Origin: CAYQTL01 sp964420405
Lineage (GTDB): Bacteria; Acidobacteriota; Thermoanaerobaculia; Thermoanaerobaculales; Sulfomarinibacteraceae
Direction: 5' to 3'
Assembly (NCBI GenBank): GCA_964420405.1
Contig: CAYQTL010000001.1
Coordinates: 1-64,000, forward strand
DNA length: 64,000 nucleotides
In this document: positions 28,370 through 37,093 of the stretch, piece by piece
Numbering within the stretch: the stretch's first letter is position 1
Layout of the letters: the number at the start of each line of letters is the position of its first letter
Program-made: the position numbers and the translations under genes
Notes under the pieces: model-generated
Told to the model about the DNA's origin: nothing
Seen by the model: the letters and a program-made list of their open reading frames with translations, nothing else
The model's database searches: none

Positions 28370-29599
28370 TCACGCCACCCGCCGTGCCGCTCCCGGCGGG
28401 CCGCAGGTGGCCACCGCCATCCGCTCGAGCCGCACCACACTCTCGGCCAGCGCCCGGACGTCGCCGACGGTGACCGCCTCCAGCTCCGCCACCGCCGTCT
28501 CGAGGTCGAACCGGCGGCCCCGCTCGAGCACCTCGCCGGCGTCGAGACCCGCCCAACCGCCGGTGGACTCGGCATCCATCTCGAGGCCACGGACGAGCCC
28601 CTCCCGGGCCACCGCCACCTCGTCGGCGCCGATCGACGCGGCGAGACCCGCGAGCTCCTCCCCGGCCGCCCGCCAGGCGTCACCGACGGCGTCCGGCCCG
28701 CACGCCCAACCCACCTCGAGCATGCCGGCGGACCGCCGCAGCACGACCCCGGACCAGACGTCGTAGGTCAGCCCCTCCTCCTCCCGCAGGCGCTGGAAGA
28801 GACGGCTCGAGGCCCCCACGCCCAGCAGGCGGTTGAGCACCGCGAGCGCCGGCTCGGCAGGGTCCGTGACCGGCGGCGCAGGGAAGCCGAGCCGGACGTG
28901 CACCTGCTCGGTGCGGGGTCGCCCCAGGTCGCGGCGCCGTCCGACCCAGCCCGGCGGCGCCAGCTCCGGCGGGGAGGGCAGCGCGCCGAGCGGCAGCCGC
29001 GCGCAGCGGGCCGCCACCTCGGCGGCGTCCACGTCGCCGGCCACCGCCAGCAGCAGCCGCCCCGGCCGCACCAGCGACCGGTGGTGGTCGCGGAGGCGAT
29101 CGGCGGTGAGCGCCGCGAGCGAGCGACGGGTGCCGATGATCGGCCGCGCCAGCGGATGGGAGCCCCACGCGGCGGCCAGCAGGGCCTCCTCGACCCGGTC
29201 GGCGGGGTCGTCGGCGGCGAGGCGCAGCTCGGCCTCTGCCACGCGCCGCTCGAGGTCGACGTCGTCGGGGTCAAAGGTCGGAGCGGTGACCGCGTCCACC
29301 AGCAGGTCGAGGGCCTCGGGCAGCGCGTCGCCGGTGGTCTGCACCGACACTCCCATCGCCTCGGCGTCGGTCCACGCGTCGACGTCGCCGCCCAGCCGGT
29401 CCACCGTCCGGGCCAGGCCGAGCCGGTCGCGCTCACCACATCGCCGCAGGGTCAGGTGCTCGATCAGGTGGGTGGCGCCGGCCAGCTCCGGCGGGTCGTG
29501 GGCGCCGCCGTGGGCGAGCCAGACCGTCGCCGTCACCGCCCGGCGGCCCGGCATGCGGTGCACCAGCAGTGCGTCGTGGAGAGGGGTCGTCCGCGTCAC
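28370..29599 (-). CDS. M16 family (insulinase-like) zinc peptidase
   Basis: About 409 residues with the inverted zinc motif HLIEH (His44, Glu47, His48) and a downstream Glu in the ERRVAEAELRL helix. The C-terminal M16 domain contains the hallmark SRLFQRLREEEGLTY. Single-chain members of this size act as homo- or heterodimers on short peptides in the cytoplasm or periplasm. No signal peptide is seen. The GTG at 29599 is preceded by TACACT eight bases upstream and no Shine-Dalgarno; a GTG at 29626 would add nine residues. It is separated from the pseudopilin operon by a repeat-rich region. Confidence 0.88.
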   Translation of the reverse strand: MTRTTPLHDALLVHRMPGRRAVTATVWLAHGGAHDPPELAGATHLIEHLTLRRCGERDRLGLARTVDRLGGDVDAWTDAEAMGVSVQTTGDALPEALDLLVDAVTAPTFDPDDVDLERRVAEAELRLAADDPADRVEEALLAAAWGSHPLARPIIGTRRSLAALTADRLRDHHRSLVRPGRLLLAVAGDVDAAEVAARCARLPLGALPSPPELAPPGWVGRRRDLGRPRTEQVHVRLGFPAPPVTDPAEPALAVLNRLLGVGASSRLFQRLREEEGLTYDVWSGVVLRRSAGMLEVGWACGPDAVGDAWRAAGEELAGLAASIGADEVAVAREGLVRGLEMDAESTGGWAGLDAGEVLERGRRFDLETAVAELEAVTVGDVRALAESVVRLERMAVATCGPPGAARRVA

Positions 29600-29607
29600 G
29601 GTCGCGG

Positions 29608-29613
29608 AGTGTA
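29608..29613 (-). promoter_or_regulatory. -10-like TACACT before the M16 gene
   Basis: TACACT ends eight bases before the GTG at 29599 and fits the leaderless pattern seen at several other starts in this window. Confidence 0.4.
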
Positions 29614-29704
29614 CCACCGGGACCACGCGGGTCGCGGGCGCCAGGGAGGGCGATGCAGGGTGCAGTGCGCCGTGCGCAACAGGACGAGATGCCGCCGCCT
29701 CCGC

Positions 29705-29737
29705 CCGATCCCGTTCCCGATCCCGATCCCGATCCGA
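29705..29737 (-). repeat. GGGATC repeat upstream of the M16 peptidase gene
   Basis: Four CCC runs (GATCCC and GTTCCC units) on the plus strand, giving a G-rich sense strand about 105 bases upstream of the M16 gene. Confidence 0.82.
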
Positions 29738-29840
29738 TGGCGCCTCGACCGCAGGACCGCAGGCACGCGTCGCGGGCCCTCTGGACCCCCTGCCCGAGCC
29801 CGCGTCGGCAGCGGGAAACCTGGGTCGGCTCGAAGGCCGT

Positions 29841-29985
29841 GCCGGCTGGAAGCCGGCGCTGCGGGACGGCGTCGGATCGGGGGGCCTGCCGGCCGGAAGC
29901 CGGCGCTTCCGGGCCGCGTCGGATCGGACGCCGGCCGGCCGGAGGCCGGCGCGACGCCGCGGCGTGCCGGCCCCGAGCCGGCGCT
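29841..29985. repeat. Four palindromic GCCGGC repeats (REP-like)
   Basis: Twenty-base units of the form GCCGGC-tggaa-GCCGGC-GCT start at 29841, 29888, 29934 and 29966. Each can form a hairpin. The spacers share GTCGGATCGG. The last unit ends seven bases before the pseudopilin stop, so the array may also end or stabilise the 3' end of the secretion operon transcript. Confidence 0.85.
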
Positions 29986-29991
29986 CCGGCG

Positions 29992-30852
29992 TCAGCGGTA
30001 GGGAGTGGGCGTGGTCCGCGGCAGGTCGTCGGGCGGGACGTCGTCGGGCGGCAGGTCGTCGACTGGGGTCGGCGTCGGAGTGGCGGTGGGCTCGTAGTCG
30101 GGAGTGCCGGTCACCCGCGGCCGCGGCGGACGCGGACCCGGGCCGTCGCCAGGCCGGTCGCCGGGCCCGCCGAACCCGCCGCCTGGTCCGCCGCCCGGCA
30201 CACCGCCGCCGGGGATCACCACGCCGCGGCCCTGCTCCTGCTCCTCGCGGAAGACGAACTCCCAGTCACAGTAGTTGGTGCGGCCCTCCCACACCTTGAT
30301 GCTGTCCTCGCACTCGGTGGTCCGCACACCGATGATCGGCCCCACCTTCTCGCCCTCGCGGGTCGGGTCGAAGCCGCCGAAGGGGCTGTCGTCCTCCCTC
30401 TCGCCACCCCGCTCGGCACGCGACGCGGCCTCCTTCTCGAGCTCCTCGTCGAGACGCCGCCGGTCGTCCTCGCCGGCCCCGCGCTCCTGCTCTCCCGGCA
30501 GCCCGAGGCCACGGCGGCGGCCGTGCTGCCCGAGGAAGATGACGTCCCACGTCTCCGAGTCGGTCATCGGGTCCTTCCACTTCTTGCGGATGACCCGCGG
30601 CTTCGCCTCCCAGATCTCCTTGAGGCGCACCGGGTAGCGACCGTACTTGCTCTTGTACAGGCGGATCGCCTCGACGTACTGCTCGCCGCGGAAGATCAGC
30701 TCGGCCTCGCGCTCGCGCTGCATGGAGAAGCTGACGGCCTGGACGGCGACCCCCATCATGATCGACATGATCGCGATCGCCATCATGAAGATCACCAGGG
30801 TGTAGCCGGCCTCCCCCCCGCGTCCGCGTCCGTGCCCGCTTTCGCCCGTCAC
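29992..30852 (-). CDS. Atypical pseudopilin with long Pro/Gly/Thr-rich tail
   Basis: 286 residues from a GTG at 30852. The leader VTGESGHGRGRGGEAG is followed by YTLVIFMMAIAIMSIMMGV. Cleavage would be after Gly16; the +5 residue, Glu in nearly all pilins, is Ile21, so assembly may differ. The globular part has a GspG-like section (YVEAIRLYKSKYGRYPVRLKEI, KKWKDPMTD) and then a disordered tail of about 90 residues rich in Gly and Pro, ending DDLPRTTPTPYR. It is the last gene of the secretion operon. The GGACGC repeat encodes the GHGRGRG part of the leader. Confidence 0.78.
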   Translation of the reverse strand: MTGESGHGRGRGGEAGYTLVIFMMAIAIMSIMMGVAVQAVSFSMQREREAELIFRGEQYVEAIRLYKSKYGRYPVRLKEIWEAKPRVIRKKWKDPMTDSETWDVIFLGQHGRRRGLGLPGEQERGAGEDDRRRLDEELEKEAASRAERGGEREDDSPFGGFDPTREGEKVGPIIGVRTTECEDSIKVWEGRTNYCDWEFVFREEQEQGRGVVIPGGGVPGGGPGGGFGGPGDRPGDGPGPRPPRPRVTGTPDYEPTATPTPTPVDDLPPDDVPPDDLPRTTPTPYR

Positions 30853-31036
30853 CCTGAGCGACCGGACCGCCCCCGGGGCGCGGAGGGAGTCCACGCACCT
30901 CCCGCGAGCTCCGGACACCGGCCGCCTCGGTCCGGGTCCGCGTCCGGATGCGGCCAACAGACGACCCCCGTCACCGCCGCCGGCGGCACGATCGCAGCCG
31001 CTCGAGGCACGGACACAGCTCCGGTCCCTCACCCCG

Positions 31037-31534
31037 TCACCACTCCGAGTACAGCGTCCCGTCCAACCCCACGCCGTCGGCGCCGGACTTGACGTCGATG
31101 ATCCCGGTGGTCCCGCCGAGGTCCTCGTCGATCGGCTCCAGCTCGTCGATGTCGGTCTGGGTGGCGTTGATCTCCACCCAGGTGTCGGCCGACTTGGTGA
31201 TGGGGTCGACGGGCTTGAACCGCAGGTAGCCGGCCTCGACGACCGCGTCGAGGGACTCGGGGTAGGTTCCCTTGTCCCCCAGGTACTGGTCGATCGCCGA
31301 CCGGATCTGCCACAGATCGGCCTTGAGCACCGCCTCCCGCGCCTTGCGCTGGGCGTGCTGCAGCCCCGGCAGGGCGATCGTCGCCAGGATGCCGATGATC
31401 GCCACCACCACGATCAGCTCGAGCAGGGTGAACCCGCTCTCCCCTGCCCGCGTCAGCGTCCGTGCCCGCGACCGACGCCACCCGGCCTGCGCCGGGGCGC
31501 CCGTCGAGGGGTCGTTGTTCCACACCTCGCCCAT
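31037..31534 (-). CDS. GspG-like major pseudopilin
   Basis: 165 residues with an unusually long leader (1-34) that ends ESG, then FTLLELIVVVAIIGILATIALP with Glu at +5. The C-terminal part (AIDQYLGDKGTYPESLDAVV, YLRFKPVDPITKSADTW) follows the GspG pattern. Pseudopilins are cleaved by a prepilin peptidase and assemble into a periplasmic pseudopilus driven by the GspE-type ATPase. The ATG at 31534 overlaps the stop of the preceding pilin gene by one base. Part of its leader is coded by a copy of the GGACGC-type repeat. Confidence 0.88.
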   Translation of the reverse strand: MGEVWNNDPSTGAPAQAGWRRSRARTLTRAGESGFTLLELIVVVAIIGILATIALPGLQHAQRKAREAVLKADLWQIRSAIDQYLGDKGTYPESLDAVVEAGYLRFKPVDPITKSADTWVEINATQTDIDELEPIDEDLGGTTGIIDVKSGADGVGLDGTLYSEW

Positions 31535-31998
31535 TACCAGTCCTCGTACTTCGTGCCGTCGATGGCGGTGCCGTCGGACAGCGAGTAGACGTCGTAGACG
31601 TTCTGCCGGCCCCAGCTGGTGGAGTCCGGCTCGTCCTGGTACGACCGCAGGCCCCACTCCCAGTCCTGGGTCATGGGGTCCATCGGAATGCGGCGCAGGA
31701 ACTTCTGCTTGACCGGCTGGCCGACAACCTCGACCCCTTCCACCAGGACCTCGAGGTCCTCGGGGTAGCCTTCGGAGCCGATCTTGATCGGGATCAGCCC
31801 CTGGTCGGACATGCGCTTGTGCTCGTCGATGGCGGTGCGCATCTGGCGCAGGGCGAGCCGCAGCTCGGCCTCCTTGCTGCGCTTGACGGTGAACTTGGCC
31901 ACCGGCAACGCCATCGACGACAGGATGGCGATCAGGGCGGCCACCATCACCAGCTCGGCGAGGGTGAAGCCCCACTCGCCGCGGCGGGTCCGCATCAC
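31534..31998 (-). CDS. GspG-like pseudopilin
   Basis: 154 residues with leader VMRTRRGEWG, then FTLAELVMVAALIAILSSMALP with Glu at +5. The globular domain (AIDEHKRMSDQG, GYPEDLEVLVEGV, FLRRIPMDPMTQDWEWGLRSY) has the type II pseudopilin or minor pilin pattern. The GTG at 31998 has AAGGAGG eight bases upstream; the ATG three bases later is an alternative. It follows the secretin stop by one base. Two neighbouring GspG-like genes in tandem are common in acidobacterial secretion clusters. Confidence 0.88.
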   Translation of the reverse strand: MMRTRRGEWGFTLAELVMVAALIAILSSMALPVAKFTVKRSKEAELRLALRQMRTAIDEHKRMSDQGLIPIKIGSEGYPEDLEVLVEGVEVVGQPVKQKFLRRIPMDPMTQDWEWGLRSYQDEPDSTSWGRQNVYDVYSLSDGTAIDGTKYEDW

Positions 31999-31999
31999 G

Positions 32000-34411
32000 T
32001 CAGGGTCCTCCTTCCACGAACACGGCGCCGTTGGCGGCGACCAGCGGCAGCACCCGCCGGTCCTCTGTCACGGCGCCGTTGGCGGTGAACGCCAGCGGCA
32101 CCGGCCCCGGCTCGTGGGCGGTCACGGTCAGGGTCGCCACCGTCCGCGGCATGGCGTCGCCGGGACCGACCCACAGGTCGATCACCGCGAACCCCATGTC
32201 GGCGTCGGCGCGGCCGTCGAGCATCTCGACCCCGTCGGCGGTCTCGATCCAGTCGATCGTCAGCCGGTCCGGATCGTGGGACAGCCCGAGGGGCAGGCGG
32301 TAGCCGCCGCCGTCGATCCCGGTCGCCACGAGCTGCAGCAGGGCCTGCTGCCCGGGCCGCAGGGTGACGACCGACGGCTCGAGGCCGACGGTGACGGGAC
32401 GATCGATGTCGGCCGGCCACTGGTCGGCGACCCCGTCGAGGTCGTCGCCGAGGACCTCGCCGAGGGGCGCGGACTTGCCGTCGGGTCCGCTCGAGGGTAC
32501 CAGGTTGACGCCACCCTCCTCGTCCGGCCCGCCGGGACGCGTCACCGGCCGGCCGGTGCCCCGAACCCCGAAGGGGGACGGGCGCGCGGTCTCCTCGGTC
32601 GTCCCCTCCGGCCGCCCTCCCGGCACGGGCCGGTCGACCTCGCCGCGGTCGAACGGCCCGCGGTCGGCGCGCCCCGAGTGGACCCGCGGGCCCGAGCCGA
32701 AGTACGAGATCCGGCTCTCGGTGCCGACCCACACCGGCGCCAGGTCCTCCTCCTTGATGTCGGGGAAGCGGACGATGTGCGGCGTCAGCGTCAGCACCAG
32801 GTCGTTGCGGGTGCTGTTGTTGCTCCTGTTGGTGAAGAGCCGGCCGAGCACCGGGATGTCCGACAGTCCGGGCGTCTGGGTCTCCGACGTGCTGGTGTCC
32901 TCCTTGTACAGGCCCACCAGCATGTTGGTCTCGCCGTCCTCGAGCCGGATCACGGTGTTGATCGTCCGGGTGCCGATGATCGGCTGCGACGGCCCGCCCT
33001 CCTGCGCCACCTCGCCGGTGACGGACGACACCTCGACCGTCACCTTCAGGGTGATCTCGCGGTTGTGGTGGACGCGGGGCTCGACGTCGATCTTGATGCC
33101 CACGTCCTGGTACTGGAACGACGTGATGGGGATGATGTCGCCGCCGGCGGTGGTGCGGGTGTTGAACGAGGTCACCGGGATCGGCCGCCGGTCGCCGATC
33201 ACCAGCGAGCCTTTCTCGCCCTCGGTGATCCGCATCTGCGGCTGCGCCAGCGACGTCGCCTCGTTGGTCGCCTTGACCAGGTTGAGGGTGACGTTCGGGA
33301 TGACCGTGCTCCACGCGCTGGACACGAAGGCGTCGCCGAGGTCCGGCAGGAACAGGCTGCCCGACTCCGGCAGGTCGTCGGTGACCCGGCTGGGGTCGAA
33401 GACGACCGGGTAGCGGTACTGCGAGAACGAGAGCCCGAGCTCCTTGTCGAAACCGGAGCTGACCTCGAGCAGCTCGACGTCGACGATCACCTCCGCCTTG
33501 GCCTTGTCGGTGGTGGTGATCAGCTTCTCGGCGATCGCCACCTTGTCGGCGGTGTCCCGCAGGGTGATCGCGTTGAGCTGCTCGTTGGTCGACAGCCGCC
33601 GGGCCTCGATCAGCGAGCGCAGCAGCTTGTCGACCTCCTTGACGTCGGCGTTGGACAAGAAGAAGGTCTTGATGACCAGGTCCTCGTAGTCGCGCCGGTT
33701 CTGCGGGTTGTCCTCGGCGATGATGATGGTGTGCTCGTCGAGCACCTTGTAGAAGTGCCCGGCGTGCTGCATCACCAGCTCGAGGGCCCGCTCGGCCGTG
33801 ACGTCGTTGAGCTCGATGGACAGCCGGTCGTCCTTCAGCTTCGGGTCGAACAGGACGTTGAACCCGTACGCCTTGCCCATCGCCTGGTAGATCTCCTTGA
33901 CCGGCTTGGGCTGCGGGAAGTTGAGGGTGATCGGCTCCTTGGACTTGGGGTCGAGCACGGGCGGCTTGACCTTGGCCTCCCGGGCGCGCCGCTTCATCTC
34001 CTCGAGCTCCTGCGCGCCGCCGGGCCCCGACAGGATCTCGAGGTCGCGGACCACGTCCTCGAGCTCCTGGCGCGCGAACTCGTGGGTCGGGTCGAGCTCG
34101 ACCGCCATCCGCAGCTCCTGCCGCGCGGCCTTGAGGTTGCCCCTCTCCTGGAAGGTGGTGCCGAGCCGGAAGTGCTCCTGGGCGGCCCGTTGGCGCGCCC
34201 GGACCAGCTCGAGCCGGTACTGGACGTTGTCGGGGTCCTCGGCCACCGCCTGAAGGTAGTAGTAGACCGCCGCGTCCCAGTTGCGGTGCTTGACCGCCTC
34301 GGACGCCTCCTTGGCGGACCGGCTCGACGCGCAGCCGGCCGCGACGGCGAGGAGCGCCACCGCCGCCAGCAGACGGATGCCCCGGCGTTCAGTTCTCAAC
34401 CAACGGTACAC
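32000..34411 (-). CDS. gspD: Type II secretion/type IV pilus secretin with TPR and cohesin-like domains
   Basis: 803-residue lipoprotein (lipobox AAGC, Cys27) that forms the outer-membrane gate. Two or three TPR-like repeats (about 35-120) are followed by periplasmic N-domains (about 160-290) and the secretin core (about 350-555) with VPVLGRLFTNR and the LTLTPHIVR end. The C-terminal ~130 residues after a Pro-rich linker form a cohesin-like beta domain (RPVTVGLEPSVVTLRPGQQ ... FTANGAV), an arrangement known from Acidobacteria-type secretins. The GTG at 34411 is supported by GGAGGACACGC and lies 23 bases inside the upstream gene. Pulled together with GspE/F and PilM-P it should build the export channel. 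Confidence 0.92.
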   Translation of the reverse strand: MYRWLRTERRGIRLLAAVALLAVAAGCASSRSAKEASEAVKHRNWDAAVYYYLQAVAEDPDNVQYRLELVRARQRAAQEHFRLGTTFQERGNLKAARQELRMAVELDPTHEFARQELEDVVRDLEILSGPGGAQELEEMKRRAREAKVKPPVLDPKSKEPITLNFPQPKPVKEIYQAMGKAYGFNVLFDPKLKDDRLSIELNDVTAERALELVMQHAGHFYKVLDEHTIIIAEDNPQNRRDYEDLVIKTFFLSNADVKEVDKLLRSLIEARRLSTNEQLNAITLRDTADKVAIAEKLITTTDKAKAEVIVDVELLEVSSGFDKELGLSFSQYRYPVVFDPSRVTDDLPESGSLFLPDLGDAFVSSAWSTVIPNVTLNLVKATNEATSLAQPQMRITEGEKGSLVIGDRRPIPVTSFNTRTTAGGDIIPITSFQYQDVGIKIDVEPRVHHNREITLKVTVEVSSVTGEVAQEGGPSQPIIGTRTINTVIRLEDGETNMLVGLYKEDTSTSETQTPGLSDIPVLGRLFTNRSNNSTRNDLVLTLTPHIVRFPDIKEEDLAPVWVGTESRISYFGSGPRVHSGRADRGPFDRGEVDRPVPGGRPEGTTEETARPSPFGVRGTGRPVTRPGGPDEEGGVNLVPSSGPDGKSAPLGEVLGDDLDGVADQWPADIDRPVTVGLEPSVVTLRPGQQALLQLVATGIDGGGYRLPLGLSHDPDRLTIDWIETADGVEMLDGRADADMGFAVIDLWVGPGDAMPRTVATLTVTAHEPGPVPLAFTANGAVTEDRRVLPLVAANGAVFVEGGP

Positions 34412-35000
34412 GCGTGTCCTCCGAGCTGGGGTAGCCCACGAAGCCGATGGTCACCGACTCCAGACCGATCTCTCTGACGATGAACGTGTCGTCCAGCACG
34501 CCGCCCTCGACCTCGACCTCGATCTCGGCGTCCTGGTCGCCGAGCGGCCTGCGGAACGCCGCCACCTTGAGGTGCGCCGGCCCGAAGAAGCCGATGAACT
34601 GGCGGTCGAACGGCGGCGGTGGCGGCAGCACCCGGTCGCCGACCCGGATCATGCGCGGCGTCGGCGTCGGACGCGGCGTCGGGCGCTCGAGCGCCGGCCG
34701 CGTCGGCAGCGGGGTGGTCGGCCGCGGCGTCGCGGTCGGGCGCACTCCGAACACGAACGGGTTGCGGCCCGTGCCCGCCTCGTCGATCGTGTCCCGTGCG
34801 GCGCCGACCTCCGCCAGCCGGGGCAGGTCGTGGGGCTCGTAGTCGAGCGCCTCGACCCGCTCGTCGACACCGGCGAGACCGCCGCCGCCGACGAGCTGGT
34901 AGACCGCGACCACCGCCACCACCGCCAGGACCGCCAGCAGGACCATCAGCCGGCGCTGGTCGGCCGAGCCGGCCCGGAGCCTCATCCTCCTGCTAGCCAC
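34389..35000 (-). CDS. Inner-membrane PilP/GspC-like component
   Basis: 203 residues. One transmembrane helix lies at about 17-36, followed by a periplasmic segment, a Thr/Pro-rich linker with repeated TPRPT units (about 87-115) and a small C-terminal beta domain (VGDRVLPPPPPFDRQFIGFF ... VGYPSSEDTRVPLVEN) like the homology region of GspC or PilP that docks on the secretin. Assignment is by topology and its place between the PilO-like and secretin genes. The GTG at 35000 is preferred over the ATG at 34985 because GGAGG sits six bases upstream. It overlaps both neighbours. Confidence 0.7.
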   Translation of the reverse strand: MASRRMRLRAGSADQRRLMVLLAVLAVVAVVAVYQLVGGGGLAGVDERVEALDYEPHDLPRLAEVGAARDTIDEAGTGRNPFVFGVRPTATPRPTTPLPTRPALERPTPRPTPTPRMIRVGDRVLPPPPPFDRQFIGFFGPAHLKVAAFRRPLGDQDAEIEVEVEGGVLDDTFIVREIGLESVTIGFVGYPSSEDTRVPLVEN

Positions 35001-35616
35001 CGAGATCCTCCACGTCGACCAGGCCGCCCGTCAGCCGGCGCAGCTGCTCCCGGTCCGCCTCTGCGAGGTAGGTGGCCACCCGCAGGACGATCGACAGCGA
35101 GCGCGTCGAGCCCATCTCGTCTCCGGCGAAGGCGATGTCCTCGACGATCAGGAACTCCTCGCTGGCCTGCAGCTCGGCGAGCAGGCGCCGGATCTGGGAG
35201 TACTCGCCTTCCACCGAGAATCCGGTCGTGAACCGGATCTGGCCCATCTGGCGGTCGGTGGCCGCCGCGTAGGTGTAGGACTCCGGCCGCAGCCCGGCCT
35301 CGGCCGCGGCGCGGCCGATCTCCCGCATGATCGCCACCAGCCGGTCATCGAGGCTGCCGAACACCTCCTCGTACAGGTGGCGGAAACGCTCGTCGAGCTC
35401 GACCACGTGCTCGCGCTCCGCGCCGGCGAGCTCGCGGATCCTCTCGAGCCGCGCGATCCGGTCCTCGAGCTCGTCGATCCGGTCCTCGATCTGAGCCGCC
35501 CGTCCGACGGAGCCCGACGACTGCCAGGCGAACAGCGCGATCGACCCGATCGCGAGCGCCACGGCCGGCAGCCAGATCGGCAGCAGGCGGCGGAACGCCA
35601 GCCAGGTGGGGCTCAT
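34993..35616 (-). CDS. pilO: PilO/GspM-like inner-membrane protein
   Basis: 207 residues: a short cytoplasmic N-terminus, one transmembrane helix at about 13-32, a coiled coil (about 35-75, IEDRIDELEDRIARLERI) and a ferredoxin-like periplasmic domain (GFSVEGEYSQIRRLLAELQA). PilO pairs with PilN and with the PilP-like protein to form the inner-membrane alignment complex. The ATG at 35616 overlaps the pilN stop as ATGA. The next gene starts eight bases before its stop. Confidence 0.8.
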   Translation of the reverse strand: MSPTWLAFRRLLPIWLPAVALAIGSIALFAWQSSGSVGRAAQIEDRIDELEDRIARLERIRELAGAEREHVVELDERFRHLYEEVFGSLDDRLVAIMREIGRAAAEAGLRPESYTYAAATDRQMGQIRFTTGFSVEGEYSQIRRLLAELQASEEFLIVEDIAFAGDEMGSTRSLSIVLRVATYLAEADREQLRRLTGGLVDVEDLGG

Positions 35617-36188
35617 GGCGCCCCCCCGCGATCCGGGTGGTACAGGACCGACAGCCTGAGGCTGTAGTAGACCTCGCCGCCCTCGCCGGGCGACTGCTCG
35701 CTCGCCGGCGTCGGCTGGGAGAACCGCGGATCGTCGATCAGCCGTTGCAGGAGCTCGAGCAGGTCGTCGCGGGTCTTGCAGACCGCCTCGATCTGCAGAG
35801 TGACGGCCTCGTCCTCGACCCGCGGCGACACCCGCGTGACGCGCACGTCGTACGGCATCACACGCTCCAGGTCGTCGAGCAGCTCGAGCCACGAGAACGC
35901 CCCCTCGCGCAGCACGTCGTTGGCCGCCCGGACGCGGTTGGCGAGGGACCCCCACGGCACCTGCTCGAGGGCCCGGACCTGCTCCCCCACCCCCTCGCGC
36001 AGGGCGGCGTCGCGGGCGGCGAGATCGTCCCGCAGCTCGATCCGCTCGGCCAGCTCGCGGTTGGTGACGAGGTACAGGCGGACGTTGACCGCGGCCATGG
36101 CGAGCGCCACCGCCAGCGCGGTGCCGGTCACCACCCACACCGGCCGCGCGTTGAGAAAGGGACGCCGCGCCAGGTTCGGCAGCATCAT
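35613..36188 (-). CDS. pilN: PilN-like inner-membrane protein
   Basis: 191 residues beginning MMLPNLARRPFLNARPVWVV. The NLA.RPF.N element at the N-terminus is the typical PilN anchor that binds PilM. A transmembrane helix (about 17-40), a coiled coil and a ferredoxin-like domain (DDLERVMPYDVRVTRVSPRV) follow. The ATG at 36188 overlaps the pilM stop (ATGATGA). Confidence 0.85.
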   Translation of the reverse strand: MMLPNLARRPFLNARPVWVVTGTALAVALAMAAVNVRLYLVTNRELAERIELRDDLAARDAALREGVGEQVRALEQVPWGSLANRVRAANDVLREGAFSWLELLDDLERVMPYDVRVTRVSPRVEDEAVTLQIEAVCKTRDDLLELLQRLIDDPRFSQPTPASEQSPGEGGEVYYSLRLSVLYHPDRGGAP

Positions 36189-37093
36189 GCCGCACCCCCG
36201 GTCAGGACCCGCAGCGGCAGCACGCGGGATGGGCCGACCCGCTCCACCAGGGCCGGGTCGAGACCGTTCAGAGCGTCGACCGCCGCCATCCGGAGACCGT
36301 CATGGCCGGCGACGAAGGCGGCGACGACCGCCTCGAGCTCCACGTCGTCGGCGGTGACAAGCACGTCGACGGGACCGCCGATGCCGAGCGAGTCGCGGAT
36401 GTAGTGCAGCGCCAGCCCGAGCTCCCGGCCGACGGCGGCCGCGTCCGCACCTCTCTCGACGGGCTTGGTCCGCAGCAGCCGGGGCAGGTCGCGCTCGACG
36501 AGCAGCAGCGACACGAATCCCGGCTCGCCCTGCACCACCAGCCGCGCCACGTCGGCGCCGCTCTCGCCCGACGCGACCGCGAGCAGCCGTGAGGTGATCA
36601 GGCCCGGCTGGACGCCGGAGGTGGTCAGCACCTCCTCGAGGGTGTCCATCGCCTTGCGGTAGCCGACGGCGGTCACCAGCCGCCGGGTCGACTCGCCGGT
36701 CGCGATCTGGCTCCACGCGATCCGCAGCTCGGTGGGCGGCACCGGCAGCAGCCGCTTGAGACGCCATCGCAGAACGTCCTCAACCTCGTGGCGCTTGCGG
36801 GGCAGCTGCTCGAAGTCGAGCAGGTGGCTGCGAAGCCACCCGCTCGGCAGCACGACCGCCGCCCGCGACGCGCCGGGCAGACGCTCCTGGACGCTGCGCA
36901 CCACCGGCTCGAGCCGGGCGGGGTCGACCGACTGCAGCCCGACCGGACCGACCTCGAAGGTGCCGGCAGGCACCTCCTGCGACGCACCCGTGACGACCCC
37001 GCGACGGTCGCGACGGACCGCCGCGACCATCTCGCCGTCGATCGACCAGGCGGTCGACGGCGGCGGGCTCGTGAGGATCGGCGGCAGCTTCAT
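36185..37093 (-). CDS. pilM: PilM-like actin-fold cytoplasmic protein
   Basis: 302 residues with the SHS2/actin-like pattern of PilM or the cytoplasmic part of GspL: STAWSIDGEMVAAVRRDRRG at the N-terminus, RAAVVLPSGWLRSHLLDFEQ, then LRWRLKRLLPV and SLLLVERDLPRLLRTK in the second half. The protein links the ATPase to PilN. No membrane segment is present, which favours PilM over GspL. The ATG at 37093 overlaps the ATPase stop as ATGA. Confidence 0.82.
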   Translation of the reverse strand: MKLPPILTSPPPSTAWSIDGEMVAAVRRDRRGVVTGASQEVPAGTFEVGPVGLQSVDPARLEPVVRSVQERLPGASRAAVVLPSGWLRSHLLDFEQLPRKRHEVEDVLRWRLKRLLPVPPTELRIAWSQIATGESTRRLVTAVGYRKAMDTLEEVLTTSGVQPGLITSRLLAVASGESGADVARLVVQGEPGFVSLLLVERDLPRLLRTKPVERGADAAAVGRELGLALHYIRDSLGIGGPVDVLVTADDVELEAVVAAFVAGHDGLRMAAVDALNGLDPALVERVGPSRVLPLRVLTGGAA

